Both the position numbers and the translations under genes were made by a program. From Pseudomonas hunanensis (GTDB taxonomy: Bacteria > Pseudomonadota > Gammaproteobacteria > Pseudomonadales > Pseudomonadaceae): DNA of 64,000 nucleotides. Positions 33,497 to 43,380 of the stretch are shown here, one piece after another (position 1 is the first letter of the stretch; every line of letters begins with the position of its first letter). The DNA lies in contig NZ_QJRC01000084.1 in NCBI RefSeq assembly GCF_013393325.1, positions 1 to 64,000 of the forward strand, read 5' to 3'. A model generated the notes under the pieces. It searched no databases, was not told the DNA's origin, and saw only the letters and a program-made list of their open reading frames with translations.

Positions 33497-33973
33497 ATGA
33501 GCAAACTTGACCGTTACGACCTGAGCATCCTCGCCGAATTGCAGCGCGATGCGCGCATTTCCAACCAGGAGCTGGCCGAACGCATCGGCCTGTCACCTTC
33601 GCCATGCTCGCGTCGGGTCAAGCAACTGGAGGACGATGGCTACATTTCGCGCCAGGTTGCGCTGCTCGACCGCAAGAAGCTGGGCCTGAGCCTGACGGCC
33701 TATGTGCTGATCGGCATGGACCGCCACACCCCTGAGCGTTTCGAAACGTTCGAGGCCGCCATCCGCAACCTGCCGCAGGTGCTGGAATGCAGCCTGGTCA
33801 CCGGCATGGATGCCGACTACCAGCTCAAAGTGGTGGTGCCCGACATGGACCACTACCAGAAACTGCTTCTAGGCAGCCTGACCCGTATCGAAGGCGTCAC
33901 CAGCGTGCGTTCGAGCTTCGTGCTCAACCAGGTACTGGCCAGCACCGAGCTGCCATTGACCCACCTGCGTTAA
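33497..33973 (+). CDS. Lrp/AsnC-family transcriptional regulator
   Basis: A 158-residue feast/famine regulator. The N-terminal winged HTH (LDRYDLSILAELQRDARIS, ELAERIGLSPSPCSRRVKQL) is followed by an RAM/ASNC ligand domain (VLECSLVTGMDADYQLKVVV). Length is normal. Targets are unknown; no amino-acid catabolic operon is adjacent, so it may act on distant genes. DUF2788 follows after 54 bases. Confidence 0.93.
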   Translation: MSKLDRYDLSILAELQRDARISNQELAERIGLSPSPCSRRVKQLEDDGYISRQVALLDRKKLGLSLTAYVLIGMDRHTPERFETFEAAIRNLPQVLECSLVTGMDADYQLKVVVPDMDHYQKLLLGSLTRIEGVTSVRSSFVLNQVLASTELPLTHLR

Positions 33974-34027
33974 ACCCTCACGCCAGCCAGCGTATAATCG
34001 GACGCTCAACCCGCCTGGAGAACACCG

Positions 34028-34231
34028 ATGGATCCCGCCGTATTCGAAGAGTGGATGATGATCATCCTGGTCACCGTGCTGATCGGTTTCATGGGCTTCA
34101 TCGTCTGGGACCTGGCAAAAAAATCCAAGGCGGGCAAGTTCGGGACGCTGATCCTGTTCTTCGTGCTGGGGCTCGGGGTGCTGGCCTTCATCATCAAGAG
34201 CGTGGTGGTGGGGTTTCTCGAAGGGGTGTAA
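34028..34231 (+). CDS. DUF2788 small membrane protein
   Basis: A 67-residue protein with two hydrophobic helices (about 10-27 and 40-62) separated by a basic loop (DLAKKSKAGKFG). This is the standard size and arrangement of the DUF2788 family found in pseudomonads. CTGGAGAA lies about 6 bases before ATG 34028. Function unknown. Confidence 0.85.
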   Translation: MDPAVFEEWMMIILVTVLIGFMGFIVWDLAKKSKAGKFGTLILFFVLGLGVLAFIIKSVVVGFLEGV

Positions 34232-34266
34232 GGCTCAAGGCTGCCGGGAGCGTGCTGCGGCCCCGG

Positions 34267-34905
34267 CTAGCGCTTTAACTTTGCCGGGACTTCGCGCCAG
34301 CAACCCTGCTCCAGCCCATCCAGCGCCCAATCGCCAATCCTCACCCGCACCAGGCGCAAGGTCGGCAACCCCACCGCTGCCGTCATCCGCCGCACCTGGC
34401 GGTTACGCCCCTCGCGGATCACCAGTTCCAGCCAGCTGGTCGGTACGCTTTTGCGAAAGCGTACAGGCGGGTTGCGCGGCCATAGCTCGGGTTCTTCCAG
34501 CCGCCGCGCCTCGGCCGGCAAGGTCGGCCCATCGTTCAGTTCCACTCCGTCACGCAAGCGCTGCAACTGCTCGTCGCTCGGTTCGCCCTCCACCTGTACC
34601 CAGTAAGTCTTGGCCAGCTTGTGCTTGGGGTCGGCAATCCGCGCCTGCAGCCCGCCATCGTTGGTCAGCAACAGCAGGCCTTCACTGTCGCGGTCCAGCC
34701 GACCGGCCGGGTACACGCCCGCGATGTCGATGAAGTCTTTGAGGGTCGCGCGCCCTTCGCCGTCGCTGAACTGGGTCAGCACGTCGAACGGCTTGTTGAA
34801 CAGGATCAGGCGCGGCTCGGCCGGTGGCGCCTTGGCCTGGCGACGCGGGCCGGTGGCAGGCCGCGCCTGGGGACGGCGCGGCTTGTTACGGGGTGGCAGT
34901 GACAT
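34267..34905 (-). CDS. rluE: 23S rRNA pseudouridine synthase, RluE/RsuA family
   Basis: A 212-residue pseudouridine synthase. The catalytic motif is [17 protein letters not shown] (Asp), with [12 protein letters not shown], and the C-terminal [18 protein letters not shown] characteristic of the RsuA/RluB/E/F group. A basic N-terminal extension ([19 protein letters not shown]) replaces the S4 domain of RsuA and RluB; its absence fits RluE, which modifies U2457 of 23S rRNA in E. coli. The position modified here is inferred. Confidence 0.88.
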   Translation of the reverse strand: MSLPPRNKPRRPQARPATGPRRQAKAPPAEPRLILFNKPFDVLTQFSDGEGRATLKDFIDIAGVYPAGRLDRDSEGLLLLTNDGGLQARIADPKHKLAKTYWVQVEGEPSDEQLQRLRDGVELNDGPTLPAEARRLEEPELWPRNPPVRFRKSVPTSWLELVIREGRNRQVRRMTAAVGLPTLRLVRVRIGDWALDGLEQGCWREVPAKLKR

Positions 34906-34911
34906 GAATCC

Positions 34912-36375
34912 TCAGCGGAACGGCGGCTCATCGAAGCTGCGCAGTTTACGCGAGTGCAGCGAGTTGAGCTCGGTGCGCAGCAGGTCGAGAGCAGCAATGC
35001 CGATTTTCAGGTGTTGGCTGACCGCGCGGTTGTAGAAGGCGTTGGCCGAACCCGGCAGCTTGATCTCGCTGTGCAGCGGCTTGTCGGACACACACAGCAA
35101 GGTGCCGTACGGCACGCGCAATCGGTAGCCCTGGGCAGCGATGGTGCCGCTTTCCATGTCCACCGCCACCGCACGCGACAGGTTGATCAGCGGGCGTTCC
35201 TGAGCCCAGCGCAGCTCCCAGTTGCGGTCGTCGTAGGTGAGCACGGTGCCGGTGCGCAGGCGCTTCTTCAGCTGTTCGCCACGCTCGCCAGTGACCTGCG
35301 CGGCGGCTTCCTGCAAGGCCATCTGCACTTCGGCCAAGGCCGGGATCGGGATATTCGGCGGCACAACCCGGTCGAGAATCCCGTCGCGGCGCATGTAGGC
35401 GTGGGCCAGCACATAGTCGCCAATGGTTTGCGACTGCCGCAGGCCACCGCAGTGGCCGATCATCAGCCAGCAGTGCGGGCGCAGTACCGCCAGGTGGTCG
35501 GTGATGTTCTTGGCGTTGGACGGGCCGACACCGATGTTGACCAACGTAACACCGTCGCCGTCGGCGGCGATCAGGTGGTAGGCCGGCATCTGGTAGCGGT
35601 GCCAGACCACGCTGGCCACCAGGGCCTGGGTTTCGCCGTGGTCCATGCCCTTTTCGATCACCACGTTGCCCGGTAGCACCATGCGCACGAAGCGCGGGTC
35701 GTCACGCAGTTGCTCCAGGCCATGGCTGATGAACTGGTCGACATAACGGTGGTAGTTGGTCAGCAGGATCCACGGCTGCACATGGCGCCAGTCGCTGCCC
35801 GTGTAGTGCACCAGGCGGCGCAGCGAGAAATCGACCCGCGCGGCATCGAACAGCGCCAGCGGCAGCACTTCGGCACGGTCCCAGTCGTACAGACCATCGG
35901 CGATATTGTCGGTGGCGGCCGACAGGTCGGTGCTGGGGAACACCCGCGCCAGCTGCGCGGCGGTAATGCCGCTGCCGGCCAGCTCGTCGCCCTGATCGAC
36001 CACGTAGGGGTACGGGATGTTCTGTTCACTGACGCCGACTTCTACCGTGACGGTGTAGTCGTGCATCAGCGGGCGCAGTTGCTCCAGCAGGTAGCCACGA
36101 AATGCAGCAGGCTGGGTGACGGTAACGCTGTAGGTACCGGCTACCTGGACCTTGGCGTAGGCGCGCGTGGTAGCGGCGACCTCACCGTGGCTGATGTAGG
36201 TCAGGCGCAGTGCCGGGTAGCGGAACAGGTCGCGCTCCTCGGCGTTCGGCTCGGTACGGTCCTTCAGGTAACGCTTGAGGGCCTGGCTAAGGGCCCCGGT
36301 GGCCTGTTCATGCAGGGCCGCCAGACGGTCGACGGCCTGTTCGGGGGTATCAACGACTACAAAAGCTTGGCTCAC
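34912..36375 (-). CDS. amn: AMP nucleosidase
   Basis: Splits AMP into adenine and ribose 5-phosphate, controlling adenylate pools. It is 487 residues, close to the E. coli enzyme (484). The N-terminal AMN domain comes first; the C-terminal phosphorylase-like domain shows VNIGVGPSNAKNITDHLAVL, MIGHCGGLRQSQTIGDYVLA and DMESGTIAAQGYR. The start is GTG 36375 with GGAAG 8 bases upstream; an ATG in a longer frame (36462) adds unrelated residues. The gap to the downstream rluE start is 6 bases, so the two are probably cotranscribed. Confidence 0.93.
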   Translation of the reverse strand: MSQAFVVVDTPEQAVDRLAALHEQATGALSQALKRYLKDRTEPNAEERDLFRYPALRLTYISHGEVAATTRAYAKVQVAGTYSVTVTQPAAFRGYLLEQLRPLMHDYTVTVEVGVSEQNIPYPYVVDQGDELAGSGITAAQLARVFPSTDLSAATDNIADGLYDWDRAEVLPLALFDAARVDFSLRRLVHYTGSDWRHVQPWILLTNYHRYVDQFISHGLEQLRDDPRFVRMVLPGNVVIEKGMDHGETQALVASVVWHRYQMPAYHLIAADGDGVTLVNIGVGPSNAKNITDHLAVLRPHCWLMIGHCGGLRQSQTIGDYVLAHAYMRRDGILDRVVPPNIPIPALAEVQMALQEAAAQVTGERGEQLKKRLRTGTVLTYDDRNWELRWAQERPLINLSRAVAVDMESGTIAAQGYRLRVPYGTLLCVSDKPLHSEIKLPGSANAFYNRAVSQHLKIGIAALDLLRTELNSLHSRKLRSFDEPPFR

Positions 36376-36460
36376 ACTGTGCTTCCTGTCTGGACATGCA
36401 TGTGAACCATCTTGCCTGCCTTCTGGGTTAAATACACCCCCATTGATCGGTGCTGGATTC

Positions 36461-36485
36461 ATTCGCGGGCAAGCCCGCGCCTACA
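36461..36485. repeat. REP palindrome overlapping the aidB stop codon
   Basis: CGCGGGC-AA-GCCCGCG (36464-36479) plus the CCTACAG tail form a standard REP. The stop codon of the AidB-like gene (36481-36483, minus strand) lies in that tail, so coding sequence runs into the repeat. Confidence 0.75.
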
Positions 36486-38133
36486 GCGGCCAGGCGGGCG
36501 TAGCCCTTGTTACCAGCGCCTCGGCATCAACCCCCCGCGGCAATGCCCCGTACGCCCTCCCGCTCCCGGCCAGGCGGCTGCCGATAAACGCATCGCTGAC
36601 CACCGCATTCCCCGCCTCCAGCAACAGCTTGGCCTGCAACGCCAAGGCTATATCTTCGGTCAACTGCCGCGCCCGGTACTGCATGTCGCCGGTGTCGGCA
36701 AACGCACCCTTGAGGTTGCCGATGTGGGCCGCCAGGCGCGGGTCGCCATGGCCATCACCCAGTTCGGTGAACAGCGCATCGAGCACACCCGGCTCCTTGG
36801 ACAAGGCCCGCAGCACATCCAGGCACTGCACATTGCCCGAGCCCTCCCAGGTCGAGTTGACCGGCGCCTCGCGGTACAGCCTTGGCAGAATGCTGTCTTC
36901 CACATAACCCGCGCCACCCAGGCATTCGGCAGCCTCGTTGATCATGGCCGGCGCACGCTTGCAAATCCAGTACTTGCCCACCGCCGTGACCAGCCGGGCG
37001 AAATGCGCTTGCTGTGGGTCGTCCAATTGCTCCAGCGCCTGGCCCATGCGCAGGCTCAGGGCCAGTGCCGCCTCGCTTTCCAGGGCCAGGTCGGCCAGAA
37101 CGTTCTGCATCAGTGGCTGCTCGTTCAGCACACGGCCACCGACCTTGCGGTGCGCACAGTGGTGGGCGGCTTGGGTCAACGCCTGGCGCATCAAGGCGCT
37201 GGAGCCGACCATGCAGTCGAAACGGGTCATGGCCACCATCTCGATGATGGTCGGTACGCCCCGCCCTTCTTCGCCAATCATCCACGCCAGCGCCCCACGG
37301 AACTCCACCTCGCTGGAGGCGTTGGAACTGTTGCCCAACTTGTTCTTCAGGCGCTGGATATAGAACTGGTTGCGGTTGTCATCCGGGCGGTGGCGCGGCA
37401 GCAGGAAGCAGCTCAGGCCTTTTTCGGTTTGCGCCAGGGTGAGGAAAGCATCACACATGGGCGCCGAGCAGAACCACTTGTGGCCGACCAGCTCATAGGC
37501 CTGGCCAGGGCCTGGTGCACCGACAGGGTAGGCCCGCGTCGTGTTGGCGCGCACGTCGGTGCCGCCCTGCTTTTCAGTCATCGCCATGCCCAGGGTGACC
37601 CCGGCCTTGTGCCGGTCGCCGACGTTGCGCGGGTCGTACTCGCAGGCAAGCATTTTTGGCAGCCAGTATTCGGCCAGCTCAGGTTGCAAGCGCAGCGCCG
37701 GCACGGCGGCGAAGGTCATGGTCAGCGGGCAACCGGTGCCAGCCTCGGCCTGGCTGTGCAGGTAGGTCATCGACGCCCGCGCCACATGGGCGCCTGCGCG
37801 GGGTTCTGCCCATGGCAAAGAAGGTAACCCGTGCTCGACGGCGGTGCGCATCAGCACGTGGTAGGCCGGGTGAAACTCAACCAGGTCGATGCGATGGCCA
37901 TAGCGGTCGTGGCTGCTGAATTCAGGCTTATGCGCGTTGGCCAGGAAGCCCGCCTGCATCAGTGGGCCGCCGGCCAGGGCACCGTAGGCATCGATCCGCG
38001 ATTCGGCCCAGCCCGCGCCAAAACGCCGGGACCATTCTTGCAATGGCAAGTCGAGGCGGTACAGGTTGGCACCGTCGAGGGACGGCGGCTGGTTGGTGAC
38101 TTCGTGGGTTTCAGCGTACTGGTGCAGGTTCAT
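36481..38133 (-). CDS. aidB: AidB-like acyl-CoA dehydrogenase family protein
   Basis: A 550-residue flavoprotein of the AidB branch, which in E. coli is induced by alkylation damage, binds DNA and has weak isovaleryl-CoA dehydrogenase activity. The AidB N-terminal signature EVTNQPPSLDGANLY, the FAD region MAMTEKQGGTDVRANTT, GHKWFCSAPMCDAFL, and AECLGGAGYVEDSILPRLYR are all present. A C-terminal helical domain of about 100 residues follows. No Ada or alkyltransferase genes are nearby, so an alkylation-stress role is inferred from the family. Confidence 0.88.
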   Translation of the reverse strand: MNLHQYAETHEVTNQPPSLDGANLYRLDLPLQEWSRRFGAGWAESRIDAYGALAGGPLMQAGFLANAHKPEFSSHDRYGHRIDLVEFHPAYHVLMRTAVEHGLPSLPWAEPRAGAHVARASMTYLHSQAEAGTGCPLTMTFAAVPALRLQPELAEYWLPKMLACEYDPRNVGDRHKAGVTLGMAMTEKQGGTDVRANTTRAYPVGAPGPGQAYELVGHKWFCSAPMCDAFLTLAQTEKGLSCFLLPRHRPDDNRNQFYIQRLKNKLGNSSNASSEVEFRGALAWMIGEEGRGVPTIIEMVAMTRFDCMVGSSALMRQALTQAAHHCAHRKVGGRVLNEQPLMQNVLADLALESEAALALSLRMGQALEQLDDPQQAHFARLVTAVGKYWICKRAPAMINEAAECLGGAGYVEDSILPRLYREAPVNSTWEGSGNVQCLDVLRALSKEPGVLDALFTELGDGHGDPRLAAHIGNLKGAFADTGDMQYRARQLTEDIALALQAKLLLEAGNAVVSDAFIGSRLAGSGRAYGALPRGVDAEALVTRATPAWPL

Positions 38134-38258
38134 CGGGGGCTCCTGGATCCGGGTAGGCTTGAGAGACCCAGTGAAGCACTCCCTGCGGGGCAGTCAAAGT
38201 GGCATTCATGACTAAACGTGTGGCGGTGGGAGCAAACGCGCGCCACAGGCCATGAGTG

Positions 38259-40247
38259 CTACAGCGAGCGCCGTGACTGCAGGATACTCGGACTCATCTG
38301 CACCTGCGAAATAGCCATGTTCAAACTGAGCTCAAACCGGCTGCCCAACCCGCGCGTCGACTCATGCGCCAACCTGGCGCCCAGCAATTCCCCCATCTGC
38401 CGGCAAATCGACAACCCGATCCCCAAGCCGCCGTAGCGCCGGGTCATCGAACCATCCACCTGGAAGAACCGCTGGTACAGGGTCGACTGGTCCAGGTCAT
38501 CAAAGCCGATACCGCTATCACTGACCGTGAAGGTCAACGCCAGATCGTCCGGCCCCACGCGGCGGCCGCGCACCTGAATCATCACCCCACCCTGATGAGT
38601 GAACTTCAAACCGTTGTCCACCAGGCAGCCCAGGCAGTGCGCCAGTTTCTGCCCGTCACCGAGCAACCCGTCCGGCAGGTCGGCCGGGATATCCAGGCTC
38701 AGGTACAAACCTTTGCCCAAGGCCTGCCCGGCATAACCGGCGCGCACCCCCTGCAACAGGGCGCGCAGGCTGAACGGTGCTGGCTGCGCCCGTAGGCGGC
38801 CGGCCTGCAGTTCGGACAGAGTGAGGATCGCATCCACCATGTCCATCATGCCCTGGGCAGACCCCGCCGCCGTGCGATGGTACTGCGCCATTTCGGCCTC
38901 CATCGGCAGGGTGTGCATCAGCTCCAGCGAGCCAATCACGCCGTTCATCGGGGTACGCAGTTCATGGGTGACGCTGGCCAGAAACTCGTCCTTCAGACGG
39001 TTGCTCCTGGCCAGTTGCAGGTTCAGTTGCTCCAGTGTGCGCCCGGTTTCGCGCAAGGTCTGCGCCTGCTGCTCACGCAGGCTGTTGATACGGTCGGCCA
39101 GCGCCAGCGACAGCAAGGCCACCTCCAGCGCAGAACCCAACTGGCTGGCATACATGGTAATGAACACATTTGGCAGGTAGCCCAGCACCATCAAGGTGTT
39201 GACCAAGCCACCGAGCAGGAACGCAGTCCAGGCGATAATGAACCAGCGCGCCACGCGCAAGCCACGCCACCAGGCGTACAAGCCGGCGCTGAAGATGCTC
39301 ACGGTAAACAGCAATGCCAGCAGCGTGGCCATGCGCAGGGCAATGCCGTAGGGCATGCTCACCGCCAGCACCATGACCAGCGCGCCGCCCAGCATCAGTA
39401 GCTGCAGCAGCCGGTCGAAACCACGGCTGGTGTTGCCCAGTTGCAGGAAGTGCCGGGCGAACTGGCAACCGAACAGGCCGGAGGCACCAATGAACAGTGG
39501 CGTGGATGCATTCGCCCACCAGGGGCTGTCCGGCCAGAAGTAGGCCACGCCCGCACCGTTCACCGACACCTGGTACAACCCGAACGAGGCAATATAGAGG
39601 ATGTAGTAGAGGTAGCTGACGTCGCGCACGCTGAGGTAGATGAACAGGTTGTACACCAGCATCACCAGCAACACGCCGTAGATCATCCCCAGCACATACA
39701 GGCGTGTGGGCTGCTCCTCCATGTAGGCCTCGGCGGACCACAGCGCCAACGGCACCTGCACCGAACCCTGGCTGTGCAGCCGCAGGTAGGCGGTGGTCAC
39801 CTTGCCAGGGGGCAACTGCAGTTCGAACAGGTAATTGTTCTGCAGGATCTGCCGGCTGTCGTAGGGCAAGGCATCACCGGTGCGTTGCGCCAGGCGGTAC
39901 AAGCCGCTGCTGTCAGGCAAAAATAGCTCAAGGTGATCCAGCGGCGGGTAGGCCAGCTCCAGCAGCCATTGCCGTGGGGCCGCGCCAGGCGCGGCAAGCG
40001 GGCGCAGCTCGACCTTGAGCCAGAACACCGAGGTGGAGTAACCGGCGTTCAGCACGTCTTCATGGTGGGCTTGGAAGTGTTTGGCGAACCCAGGGGCACT
40101 GACCTGGGCAATGCTGGCACTGCCATCGAGGTCTTCATAAACCTGCATGGCCTTGCCCAGTGGAAGATGCCGGGTAGCGTCGTCGAAATCGACCGCTCCG
40201 GCCAGCACGGGCAGCAAACCCAGAAGCACAATCAGCAAATAGCGCAT
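38259..40247 (-). CDS. 7TMR-DISM sensor histidine kinase (orphan)
   Basis: A 662-residue membrane kinase. Order: signal peptide (about 1-18), periplasmic 7TMR-DISMED2 carbohydrate-binding-like domain (about 30-165), seven helices (about 180-385), coiled coil (about 385-425), HisKA with FLASVTHELRTPMNGVIGSLEL (phosphorylated His), then HATPase with N box LVDNGLKFTHQGG, G1 DSGIGFDD and G2 GGLGIGLSICRQM. Many relatives carry a C-terminal receiver domain; this one stops after the ATPase and no response regulator gene is adjacent. The signal is unknown, possibly extracellular saccharide. It lies divergent to thiD across 265 bases. Confidence 0.9.
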   Translation of the reverse strand: MRYLLIVLLGLLPVLAGAVDFDDATRHLPLGKAMQVYEDLDGSASIAQVSAPGFAKHFQAHHEDVLNAGYSTSVFWLKVELRPLAAPGAAPRQWLLELAYPPLDHLELFLPDSSGLYRLAQRTGDALPYDSRQILQNNYLFELQLPPGKVTTAYLRLHSQGSVQVPLALWSAEAYMEEQPTRLYVLGMIYGVLLVMLVYNLFIYLSVRDVSYLYYILYIASFGLYQVSVNGAGVAYFWPDSPWWANASTPLFIGASGLFGCQFARHFLQLGNTSRGFDRLLQLLMLGGALVMVLAVSMPYGIALRMATLLALLFTVSIFSAGLYAWWRGLRVARWFIIAWTAFLLGGLVNTLMVLGYLPNVFITMYASQLGSALEVALLSLALADRINSLREQQAQTLRETGRTLEQLNLQLARSNRLKDEFLASVTHELRTPMNGVIGSLELMHTLPMEAEMAQYHRTAAGSAQGMMDMVDAILTLSELQAGRLRAQPAPFSLRALLQGVRAGYAGQALGKGLYLSLDIPADLPDGLLGDGQKLAHCLGCLVDNGLKFTHQGGVMIQVRGRRVGPDDLALTFTVSDSGIGFDDLDQSTLYQRFFQVDGSMTRRYGGLGIGLSICRQMGELLGARLAHESTRGLGSRFELSLNMAISQVQMSPSILQSRRSL

Positions 40248-40512
40248 ACAGCCCCAGCATGGCCTGTCCGGTCGCGTCGCGGTAGCCTCCCATCCGTTTG
40301 AGACGACGTGATCCTGCAGAACCCGTTTGTCGAGTTATCCGAGCACTCTAGCATAGCTTCACAACCTGGTAATCGGCCATATAAAAACACAAAGAAAAGG
40401 CTCTAACTCAATGCTTTCAGAAGAAAAACAAAATCTAATCTGACCGTTCGATCAACAAATCTCGTTTGTCGGACGATCCGCCCAAACAGGTTTGGTGGTA
40501 AGCTCGCCGACC
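40248..40512. promoter_or_regulatory. Intergenic promoter region between the orphan kinase and thiD
   Basis: This 265-base divergent interval includes an AT-rich tract (about 40380-40440). A small palindrome ACAAA-N5-TTTGT (40455-40459 with 40465-40469) lies about 45 bases before thiD. No thiamine-pyrophosphate riboswitch signature was recognised ahead of thiD. Promoters for both genes should lie here but cannot be placed with confidence. Confidence 0.35.
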
Positions 40513-41310
40513 ATGAATACCTACAGCTCCCGCCCCGTTGTCCTCTGTCTCTCCGGCCACGACCCCAGTGGCGGCGCCGGCTTGCAGGCAGATATCGAAG
40601 CCCTGATCGCCCAAGGCTGTCACGCTGCACCTGCAGTGACCGCCCTGACCGTGCAGGATACCGTCAACGTTTCCGACTTCCGCGTGCTCGACCGCGAGTG
40701 GGTGCTGGCCCAGGCTAACGCCGTGCTGGCCGACTCCACGGTGGCCGCCGTCAAGCTGGGCATGCTCGGCTCGATCGACATGGTCGACACCGTCGCCGAA
40801 CTGCTGGCTGCCCACCCGCACCTGCCGCTGGTCTGCGACCCGGTGCTGCGGGCCGGTGGCGGTGGCCGCCTGGGCAAGGACGAAGTGGGTTATGCCCTGC
40901 GCGAACGCCTGCTGCCGCTGGCGACCATCGCCACGCCGAACCTGCCCGAAGCACGCATCCTCGCCGAGCTGCCTGAAGGCACCGCCGACGAATGCGCCGA
41001 AAAACTGTTGCCGTTCTGTAGACACCTGCTGATTACCGGCGGTCACGGCGACGAAGTCGAAATTCACAACCGCCTGTACACCCAGGACGGCCAGCAACAC
41101 ACCTGGACCTGCCAGCGCCTGCCAGGCAGCTACCACGGTTCGGGCTGCACGCTGGCCAGCGCCCTGGCGGGCCGCCTGGCCCTCGGCGAACAGCTGGAAA
41201 GCGCCGTGCGCAGCGCCCTGGACTATACCTGGCGCACCCTGCGTGATGCCGAGCAGTTGGGCAAAGGCCAGTTCGTGCCGCGCCGCCTGCCCCTGGACTT
41301 CTGCTCCTGA
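40513..41310 (+). CDS. thiD: Hydroxymethylpyrimidine/phosphomethylpyrimidine kinase
   Basis: Phosphorylates HMP and HMP-phosphate to HMP-pyrophosphate for thiamine synthesis. It is 265 residues. Ribokinase-fold marks are [29 protein letters not shown] and the C-terminal anion-hole motif [14 protein letters not shown] 40513 gives the usual N-terminus; an in-frame GTG 7 codons earlier is less likely. The ribosome-binding site is weak. It is followed by thiE after 13 bases. Confidence 0.95.
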   Translation: MNTYSSRPVVLCLSGHDPSGGAGLQADIEALIAQGCHAAPAVTALTVQDTVNVSDFRVLDREWVLAQANAVLADSTVAAVKLGMLGSIDMVDTVAELLAAHPHLPLVCDPVLRAGGGGRLGKDEVGYALRERLLPLATIATPNLPEARILAELPEGTADECAEKLLPFCRHLLITGGHGDEVEIHNRLYTQDGQQHTWTCQRLPGSYHGSGCTLASALAGRLALGEQLESAVRSALDYTWRTLRDAEQLGKGQFVPRRLPLDFCS

Positions 41311-41323
41311 TACGAGGCCTTCA

Positions 41324-41947
41324 ATGAAGCTACGCGGTCTGTATGCCATCACCGACAGCCAGCTGCTCGCCGGCCGTTTCCTGTCCCATGTCGAGGCGGC
41401 CCTGGACGGCGGCGTGTGCCTGCTGCAGTACCGCGACAAAAGTGACGACGCGGCGCGCCGTCTGCGTGAAGCCGAAGGGCTTATGAAGCTCTGCGAGCGC
41501 TACGGCACCCAATTGCTGATCAACGACGACGCCGAACTGGCCGCACGCCTGGGCGTCGGCGTGCACCTGGGGCAGACGGACGGCCCGCTGACCCCGGCCC
41601 GCACCCTGCTCGGCCGCCAGGCGATCATCGGCTCCACCTGCCACGCCAGCCTCGAGCTGGCCGCCCAGGCCGCCAGCGAAGGCGCCAGCTACGTGGCCTT
41701 TGGCCGCTTCTTCAACTCCGTCACCAAGCCGGGCGCGCCCGCTGCCAACGTCGACCTGCTGGAGCAGGCCCGCGCCCAGGTGAAACTGCCGATCGCGGTG
41801 ATCGGCGGCATCACCCTCGACAACGCCGCCCCGCTGGTCGCCCATGGCGCCGACCTGCTGGCGGTGATCCACGGCCTGTTCGGTGCCGACAGCGCGCAGG
41901 AAGTCACCCGCCGCGCCCGCGCCTTCAATGCCTTGTTCGCATCCTGA
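41324..41947 (+). CDS. thiE: Thiamine-phosphate synthase
   Basis: Joins HMP-pyrophosphate and thiazole phosphate to thiamine monophosphate. It is 207 residues, a TIM barrel. Conserved parts are [47 protein letters not shown] and [19 protein letters not shown] 41324 with GAGG upstream; the longer frame reads back into thiD. It is cotranscribed with thiD and probably hemL (16-base gap). Confidence 0.95.
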   Translation: MKLRGLYAITDSQLLAGRFLSHVEAALDGGVCLLQYRDKSDDAARRLREAEGLMKLCERYGTQLLINDDAELAARLGVGVHLGQTDGPLTPARTLLGRQAIIGSTCHASLELAAQAASEGASYVAFGRFFNSVTKPGAPAANVDLLEQARAQVKLPIAVIGGITLDNAAPLVAHGADLLAVIHGLFGADSAQEVTRRARAFNALFAS

Positions 41948-41963
41948 TTTCGAGAGAACTTCC

Positions 41964-43247
41964 ATGTCCCGTTCCGAAGACCTGTTCGCCAAAGCCCAGA
42001 AGCACATCCCCGGTGGCGTCAACTCGCCGGTCCGCGCTTTCAAGAGCGTTGGCGGCACGCCGCTGTTCTTCAAGCATGCCGAAGGCGCCTATGTCGTTGA
42101 CGAGGACGACAAGCGCTACGTCGACTACGTTGGCTCCTGGGGCCCGATGATCCTCGGTCACGGCCACCCGGACGTATTGGACTCGGTACGCAAGCAACTG
42201 GAGCACGGCCTGTCCTATGGCGCACCGACCGCCATGGAAACCGACATGGCCGACCTGGTCTGCTCGCTGGTGCCGTCCATGGAAATGGTGCGCATGGTCA
42301 GCTCGGGCACCGAAGCCACCATGAGCGCCATCCGCCTGGCCCGTGGCTACACCGGCCGTGACGCCATCATCAAGTTCGAAGGCTGCTACCACGGCCACTC
42401 CGACAGCCTGCTGGTAAAAGCCGGCTCCGGCTTGCTGACCCAAGGCGTGCCAAGCTCGGCAGGCGTGCCGGCGGACTTCGCCAAGCACACCCTGACCCTG
42501 CCGTTCAACGACATCGCCGCGGTCGAGAAGACACTGGCAGAAGTCGGCCAGACCGTGGCCTGCATCATCGTCGAGCCGGTGGCTGGCAACATGAACTGCG
42601 TCCCCCCGGCGCCGGGCTTCCTCGAAGGCCTGCGCGAGCAGTGCGACAAGCATGGCGTGGTGCTGATCTTCGACGAAGTGATGACCGGCTTCCGCGTCTC
42701 GCTCGGCGGTGCCCAGGGCCACTATGGCATCAAGCCGGACCTGTCCACCTTCGGCAAGATCGTCGGCGGCGGCATGCCGGTCGGCTGCTTCGGCGGCAAA
42801 CGTGAAATCATGGGCTGCATCGCTCCGCTCGGCCCGGTCTACCAGGCGGGCACCCTGTCGGGCAACCCGCTGGCCATGGCCGCCGGCCTGACCACCCTGA
42901 AGCTGATCAGCCGCCCAGGCTTCCACGCCGAACTGACCGACTACACCAGCCGCATGCTCGACGGCCTGCAGCAGCGCGCCGATGCGGCTGGCGTACCATT
43001 CGTCACCACCCAGGCCGGCGCCATGTTCGGCCTTTACTTCAGCGGCGCTGACGACATTGTCACCTTCGAAGACGTGATGGCCAGCGATGCCGAACGCTTC
43101 AAGCGCTTCTTCCACCTGATGCTCGACGGTGGCGTGTACCTGGCGCCGAGCGCGTTCGAGGCGGGCTTCACCTCCATCGCCCATGGCGACAAGGAGCTGC
43201 AAATCACCCTGGATGCGGCTGAAAAGGCTTTTGCAGCGCTGAAATAA
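41964..43247 (+). CDS. hemL: Glutamate-1-semialdehyde 2,1-aminomutase
   Basis: Converts glutamate-1-semialdehyde to 5-aminolevulinate, the entry to heme and other tetrapyrroles by the C5 route. It is 427 residues, a class-III PLP aminotransferase. It begins [20 protein letters not shown]; motifs are [44 protein letters not shown], and the PLP-lysine stretch [19 protein letters not shown] precedes ATG 41964. Ordered directly after thiDE, a common arrangement in pseudomonads. Confidence 0.97.
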   Translation: MSRSEDLFAKAQKHIPGGVNSPVRAFKSVGGTPLFFKHAEGAYVVDEDDKRYVDYVGSWGPMILGHGHPDVLDSVRKQLEHGLSYGAPTAMETDMADLVCSLVPSMEMVRMVSSGTEATMSAIRLARGYTGRDAIIKFEGCYHGHSDSLLVKAGSGLLTQGVPSSAGVPADFAKHTLTLPFNDIAAVEKTLAEVGQTVACIIVEPVAGNMNCVPPAPGFLEGLREQCDKHGVVLIFDEVMTGFRVSLGGAQGHYGIKPDLSTFGKIVGGGMPVGCFGGKREIMGCIAPLGPVYQAGTLSGNPLAMAAGLTTLKLISRPGFHAELTDYTSRMLDGLQQRADAAGVPFVTTQAGAMFGLYFSGADDIVTFEDVMASDAERFKRFFHLMLDGGVYLAPSAFEAGFTSIAHGDKELQITLDAAEKAFAALK

Positions 43248-43262
43248 GCAGCTGCTCCCCTT

Positions 43263-43380
43263 TGTGGGTGCAGCCTTGTGTCGCGATTGGGCCGCAAAGC
43301 GGCCCCAGCGATTGATGCATTTTTGCTGAAATTATGGGGCTGCTGCGCAGCCCTATCGCGACACAAGGCCGCGCCCACAG
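43263..43380. repeat. Inverted REP pair after hemL
   Basis: Units 43263-43306 and 43336-43380 face each other. Both contain CTTGTGTCGCGAT in opposite orientation with GGCCGC or GGCTGC hairpins inside. They are probably the transcript end of the thiD-thiE-hemL operon. The rest of the 43248-43533 interval shows only the Sel1 gene promoter and ribosome-binding site. Confidence 0.8.

Noticed and set aside
33256..33504. An 82-codon minus-strand frame overlapping the lrp start
   Set aside because: Its ATG lies inside lrp and it has no ribosome-binding site; only the shorter stretch from GTG 33450 is kept as part of a possible small transcript.
40270..40512. Thiamine-pyrophosphate riboswitch before thiD
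   Set aside because: The conserved CTGAGA and related core bases are not present; only a small palindrome was found.
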